A stretch of DNA of 64,000 bases, taken from positions 806,001 to 870,000 of the forward strand of contig NZ_CP072110.1 of the NCBI RefSeq assembly GCF_017638545.1, written 5' to 3'. The notes under the pieces are model-generated. The model searched no databases and was not told the origin of the DNA. It saw only the letters and a list, made by a program, of their open reading frames with translations. Of the stretch, positions 61,320-64,000 are shown one piece after another (within the stretch, counting starts at the first letter, position 1; each line of letters begins with the position of its first letter). Position numbers and translations under genes: made by a program. Source of the DNA: Psychrosphaera ytuae. Lineage in GTDB: Bacteria > Pseudomonadota > Gammaproteobacteria > Enterobacterales > Alteromonadaceae.

Positions 61320-62540
61320 TCAAAGCAAACTCTTTAATTTCGATTCCATTAACAACGCTAATCTTTTTCTATCAAACTGCGCTGCACTATCATAACTGTT
61401 GTCAGCTAAGCGTTTAAGTCGAATTCTATCTATGTACAACTCTCGAATCGTTTTTGCTAATTCCTCCGGCGACTCCGGTTTGACCAAAACACCAGCATCA
61501 GCATTCAAGATAATGTCACTTGCCTCTCCTTCTGGTGCACACATAATCATGGGCAACCCCATCCCCATAGATTCAAAGATTTTTGAAGGGATGACTGTTT
61601 TAAATAAAGGGGTATCTTTGAGGCTAATAAGTGATATATCACACAGACTCCACAAACTTGCCATTTTCTTTTTATCTTGTCTCGGTATTAAAACGACGTT
61701 TTTTAGTCCTTTTTCCACTGCGAGGCTCTCTACTTGAGATTTAGCCGCCCCCCCCCCTGCAAAAAGAACAACTACATTCTCTAAGTCTTCTATCAATTCC
61801 GCTGCTTCAACTACTTTATCAAGTGAGTGTGCCATCCCATGCGTTCCAACATAACCAACAACAAACTTATCTGATAATTGGTAGGCATCGGCAAACTCTA
61901 GACTTTTCATTTTAGAAGGCGAATAAGCTGTCAAGTCAACGCCATTCAAAACGACATCTATTTTTGCTCCGTCAATACCTCGTTCTATTAGTTCTTTTTT
62001 AAAGCTATGCGTTACAGAAATTATTTTATCTGCACGACGATAGAGAAACATTTCAATTTTTTCTAACACTCGTATTGGGAGTGTTTTTCCCATCGCGCCA
62101 ACTGCTGTAATGGAAGCTGGCCATATATCTCTCAGTTCAAACACAAAAGGTTTTCTTCTTATTGCCGATAGTGCCCATGCACTAACAGCGGTGAAAAACT
62201 GTGGAGAAGTACCAACAATCACATCTGGCTTTTTAACAAATAATCCTGCAAAAAAACTTGTAACCATAAAGGACATGAAATCTAATATTCGTTTAGCGAA
62301 GCCTTCATTTGCGGTTATGTATGTTTTAACTCTTCTCACCTCAATTCCGGCCAACAGTTCTTTTGAAAACCACTTATTTTCATAACCGTCAAATAGCTTC
62401 CCTTCCGGAAAATTAGGGGCTCCTGTTATTATAGTCACCTTATGTCCGTTCTTGACCCATTCTCTGGCATGCTCAAAAGTTCTTGTTGCGGGGGCGTTAC
62501 CCTCTGGAGGAAAGTTGTCCGTTAAAAAAAGAATATGCAT
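61320..62540 (-). CDS. WbuB-like GT4 glycosyltransferase with in-frame G10 tract
   Basis: 406 aa. N-terminal NFPPEGNAPATRTFEHAREW and VTIITGAPNFPEGKLFDGYE are typical of WbuB/WcaI-type enzymes (L-FucNAc or related transfer). PFVFELRDIWPASITAVGAM follows, and the second domain begins VGYVGTHGMAHSLDKVVEAA. The donor-binding FAGGGAAKS (residues about 260-268) is encoded partly by ten consecutive G. The GT4 Glu motif appears as FESMGMGLPMI. It lies 2 bp after the heparinase-like gene. The frame is intact in this sequence; slippage in the tract would truncate it. Confidence 0.9.
   Translation of the reverse strand: MHILFLTDNFPPEGNAPATRTFEHAREWVKNGHKVTIITGAPNFPEGKLFDGYENKWFSKELLAGIEVRRVKTYITANEGFAKRILDFMSFMVTSFFAGLFVKKPDVIVGTSPQFFTAVSAWALSAIRRKPFVFELRDIWPASITAVGAMGKTLPIRVLEKIEMFLYRRADKIISVTHSFKKELIERGIDGAKIDVVLNGVDLTAYSPSKMKSLEFADAYQLSDKFVVGYVGTHGMAHSLDKVVEAAELIEDLENVVVLFAGGGAAKSQVESLAVEKGLKNVVLIPRQDKKKMASLWSLCDISLISLKDTPLFKTVIPSKIFESMGMGLPMIMCAPEGEASDIILNADAGVLVKPESPEELAKTIRELYIDRIRLKRLADNSYDSAAQFDRKRLALLMESKLKSLL
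61748..61757 (-). repeat. Homopolymer of ten G in the coding strand (ten C on plus)
   Basis: Ten consecutive C on the plus strand are read as GGG GGG GGG G in codons 262-265 of the GT4 gene. It is the longest G/C homopolymer I notice in the window. Tracts of this length are prone to slipped-strand mispairing and serve as on/off switches in known phase-variable loci. Confidence 0.9.
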
Positions 62541-62542
62541 AA

Positions 62543-64000
62543 CTACTTAGTTTTCCATTCAAAAGTAAGTTCTAGATTAGAATCCGAGGTTTTTATATTT
62601 AGGCAACTGTTCGGTATTGAAACGCCAAACTCAGGATGCCACTTTGTAGATTTCAGCGACACATCAAGGCCGGAAAGATTACTTTTCATTTTAAAAGCAT
62701 CACCGACAACATGCAAAATGTCGTCATCCAAGAACACTTTCAATGATGGGTGAAAATAAAACCGTGAAACAGCAGAGTTATACACTCCACTAAAAGAGTC
62801 TTTGATAGTCAATGTGTCACACGACAAATCTAAAAAGCGTTTGTGAATCACGCCACCAAAAAGAGTCTTGTATCCATCATGAGCTGCCTCCATTAAAATA
62901 TTGCCGCTATCAACTCTACACCGCCTTTCTGTTATTTTTGCTCTCTTTGCAACTCTGAAGCCGCTCCAAACTTGTGAAGAGTCTTTACCATCTATTTCCA
63001 CGGTGTTATGAGACACAGTTTTTCGCTCTAATAGTCTTTGCTCACTCATCCCGTATTGAGAAGTACCGGAGTTAACTATCACTCTTTCCTTTCCTATCGA
63101 CAACTCAAATGACAGCGTATCGGCATGCGCATGACCAGGGATATAATCCGGGCCCACTCTTGCTGCATCGAAGATTAGTTTGAGTTTTTCACTGGAGGCC
63201 ACCATATATCCACTATCTGCAAAATCTTCCAATAATAAAGAATCTGTTTGTTCCAGCGATGGCTCAAAACCCAGTTTTTTTGCGTAAGACATAATTGTAT
63301 TCTTCGAAGGTGCGATTCCAATTGCTGAGTCATTAAAAAAGGACACCTCACCATCTAAATGATGCATCTGTTCCATAAACCAAATCATTTTTGGTACGTA
63401 TAGCTCTATTAAATCTATAAACTCTTTTGAGGAACGCTCAGGGAAAGCCCTTAAAAGGTTATACATATCGAGCATATCTACCAAAATCATCGAGTGATAC
63501 ATAGGTGTTAGCTCGAAATAGCCACCGTCTGTATTTATTTGTTCTGGAATCTCCTTTAGTAAACCATTTATAGCTACTTCACTCCACGTCTGTTTATCAA
63601 ACACGATACCAGCGAATAACAATGCTTTGAGGTTAACAAAATAATGGTTACCCAGAAGATGCTTTTCTAAATCATTTGATAAAAAGCTGGCTTGCATATA
63701 AATACTTTGAAAATGTCTCTCTTGCAGATTCAGACCGCCGAGCCAAGCTTTTAATACATTACTTATTCTTAAAGAAATTGGGTACGGTTCCCAGCCATTT
63801 CCTTTGCCCAGGGGGTTTCCATCTATCCATTTATCGAAAAAATCAATATGAAATTTTTCCTTATTTGATGATGCATGGCAAAGGAAGTCCTCAAAATAAT
63901 GTAGGTTATAAACCCACAACTTTCCGGGAGACTCATCATTCCACGATTCAGGAAAAGACAGAGGCCTGTTGCAATTTAAAAAATTCGCCTCTTCAAAACC
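62543..64000 (-). CDS. Heparinase II/III family protein (5' end outside the window)
   Basis: At least 485 residues. The frame is open to the window edge: 27 codons before the first in-frame TTG (63919) read FPESWNDESPGKLWVYNLHY, matching the family's LWxYNLHYF region, so the gene starts beyond 64000. An alpha-toroid domain (GWEPYPISLRISNVLKAW, GNHYFVNLKALLFAGIVF, FELTPMYHSMILVDMLDMYN) is followed by the beta-sandwich (GPDYIPGHAHADTLSFELSI with the catalytic-type His, NTVEIDGKDSSQVW). In polysaccharide loci such proteins often act as lyases or epimerase-like modifiers of uronic-acid polymers. Its exact activity is unknown. Confidence 0.88.
   Translation of the reverse strand, partial: GFEEANFLNCNRPLSFPESWNDESPGKLWVYNLHYFEDFLCHASSNKEKFHIDFFDKWIDGNPLGKGNGWEPYPISLRISNVLKAWLGGLNLQERHFQSIYMQASFLSNDLEKHLLGNHYFVNLKALLFAGIVFDKQTWSEVAINGLLKEIPEQINTDGGYFELTPMYHSMILVDMLDMYNLLRAFPERSSKEFIDLIELYVPKMIWFMEQMHHLDGEVSFFNDSAIGIAPSKNTIMSYAKKLGFEPSLEQTDSLLLEDFADSGYMVASSEKLKLIFDAARVGPDYIPGHAHADTLSFELSIGKERVIVNSGTSQYGMSEQRLLERKTVSHNTVEIDGKDSSQVWSGFRVAKRAKITERRCRVDSGNILMEAAHDGYKTLFGGVIHKRFLDLSCDTLTIKDSFSGVYNSAVSRFYFHPSLKVFLDDDILHVVGDAFKMKSNLSGLDVSLKSTKWHPEFGVSIPNSCLNIKTSDSNLELTFEWKTK

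Overview
The window is chromosomal DNA of a marine-type gammaproteobacterium, most likely order Alteromonadales (Pseudoalteromonadaceae/Colwelliaceae-like). The evidence is the gene neighbourhoods (serB next to ytjB/smp, rsmE-gshB-yqgE-ruvX, yccA beside tusDCB-E, ccmFGHI beside a FliK-like/FhlB pair, cysD-cysN-SLC13 permease), the moderate AT-rich composition, and a MetJ-type operator before metK. The genus cannot be fixed from sequence alone.

Layout. 0-12.5 kb is housekeeping: cysS (5' end only), serB, ytjB, a TatD nuclease, pdxH, a thioesterase, a PEP-CTERM secreted protein, the TIGR03545/TIGR03546 pair, an AI-2E/PerM-type permease, a TIGR01777 epimerase, a DCC thiol protein, an SDR and a renalase-like flavoprotein. 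12.6-16.8 kb holds a lipoprotein phosphodiesterase followed by an AT-rich two-gene segment (LpxR-like lipid A deacylase, lipoprotein metallophosphoesterase). That segment is bracketed by a perfect 31-bp direct repeat, the distal copy lying beside a four-hairpin array. Two identical tRNA-Ser(TGA) genes follow. 17.5-26.4 kb has a Bax-inhibitor-1 protein, the TusDCB-TusE tRNA thiolation relay, a secreted S9 peptidase, an M16 lipoprotein protease and metK. 26.8-38 kb has an ABC-2 exporter, rsmE-gshB-yqgE-ruvX, mlaA and ccmIHGF. 38-41.7 kb has the FliK-like/FhlB pair, Wzi and a small putative barrel protein.

42-64 kb is a surface-polysaccharide region. One minus-strand operon (53.9 to 45.2 kb) encodes a Wzx flippase, a MurB-like flavoprotein, a pyruvyl transferase, a Wzy-like polymerase, an LbH acyltransferase, a GT4, a WecG/TagA-type GT and a WcaJ-type initiating transferase. 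galU is divergent from it and galE lies downstream. A second group (64 to 60 kb) encodes a heparinase II/III protein, a WbuB-like GT4 with a 10-G homopolymer in its frame, and a WecA/MraY-type initiating transferase. Sulfate activation genes are interleaved: cysD, cysN and an SLC13 permease on one side, cysC plus a DHH phosphoesterase on the other. Together they could build UDP-sugars, lipid-linked repeats, flip and polymerise them, and possibly supply PAPS for sulfation.

The most unusual structure is a dispersed, modular, palindromic repeat family occupying four intergenic gaps (about 26.4, 31.8, 41.7 and 55.2 kb). All four lie between convergent genes. The modules are bounded by an 18-bp motif (AGTGAATGGGCTGACCAT and variants) in both orientations, occur in different orders and orientations, keep base pairing through compensatory changes, and carry an 89-nt nested hairpin present at three loci and cleanly absent at the fourth. 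No transposase or CRISPR accompanies them.
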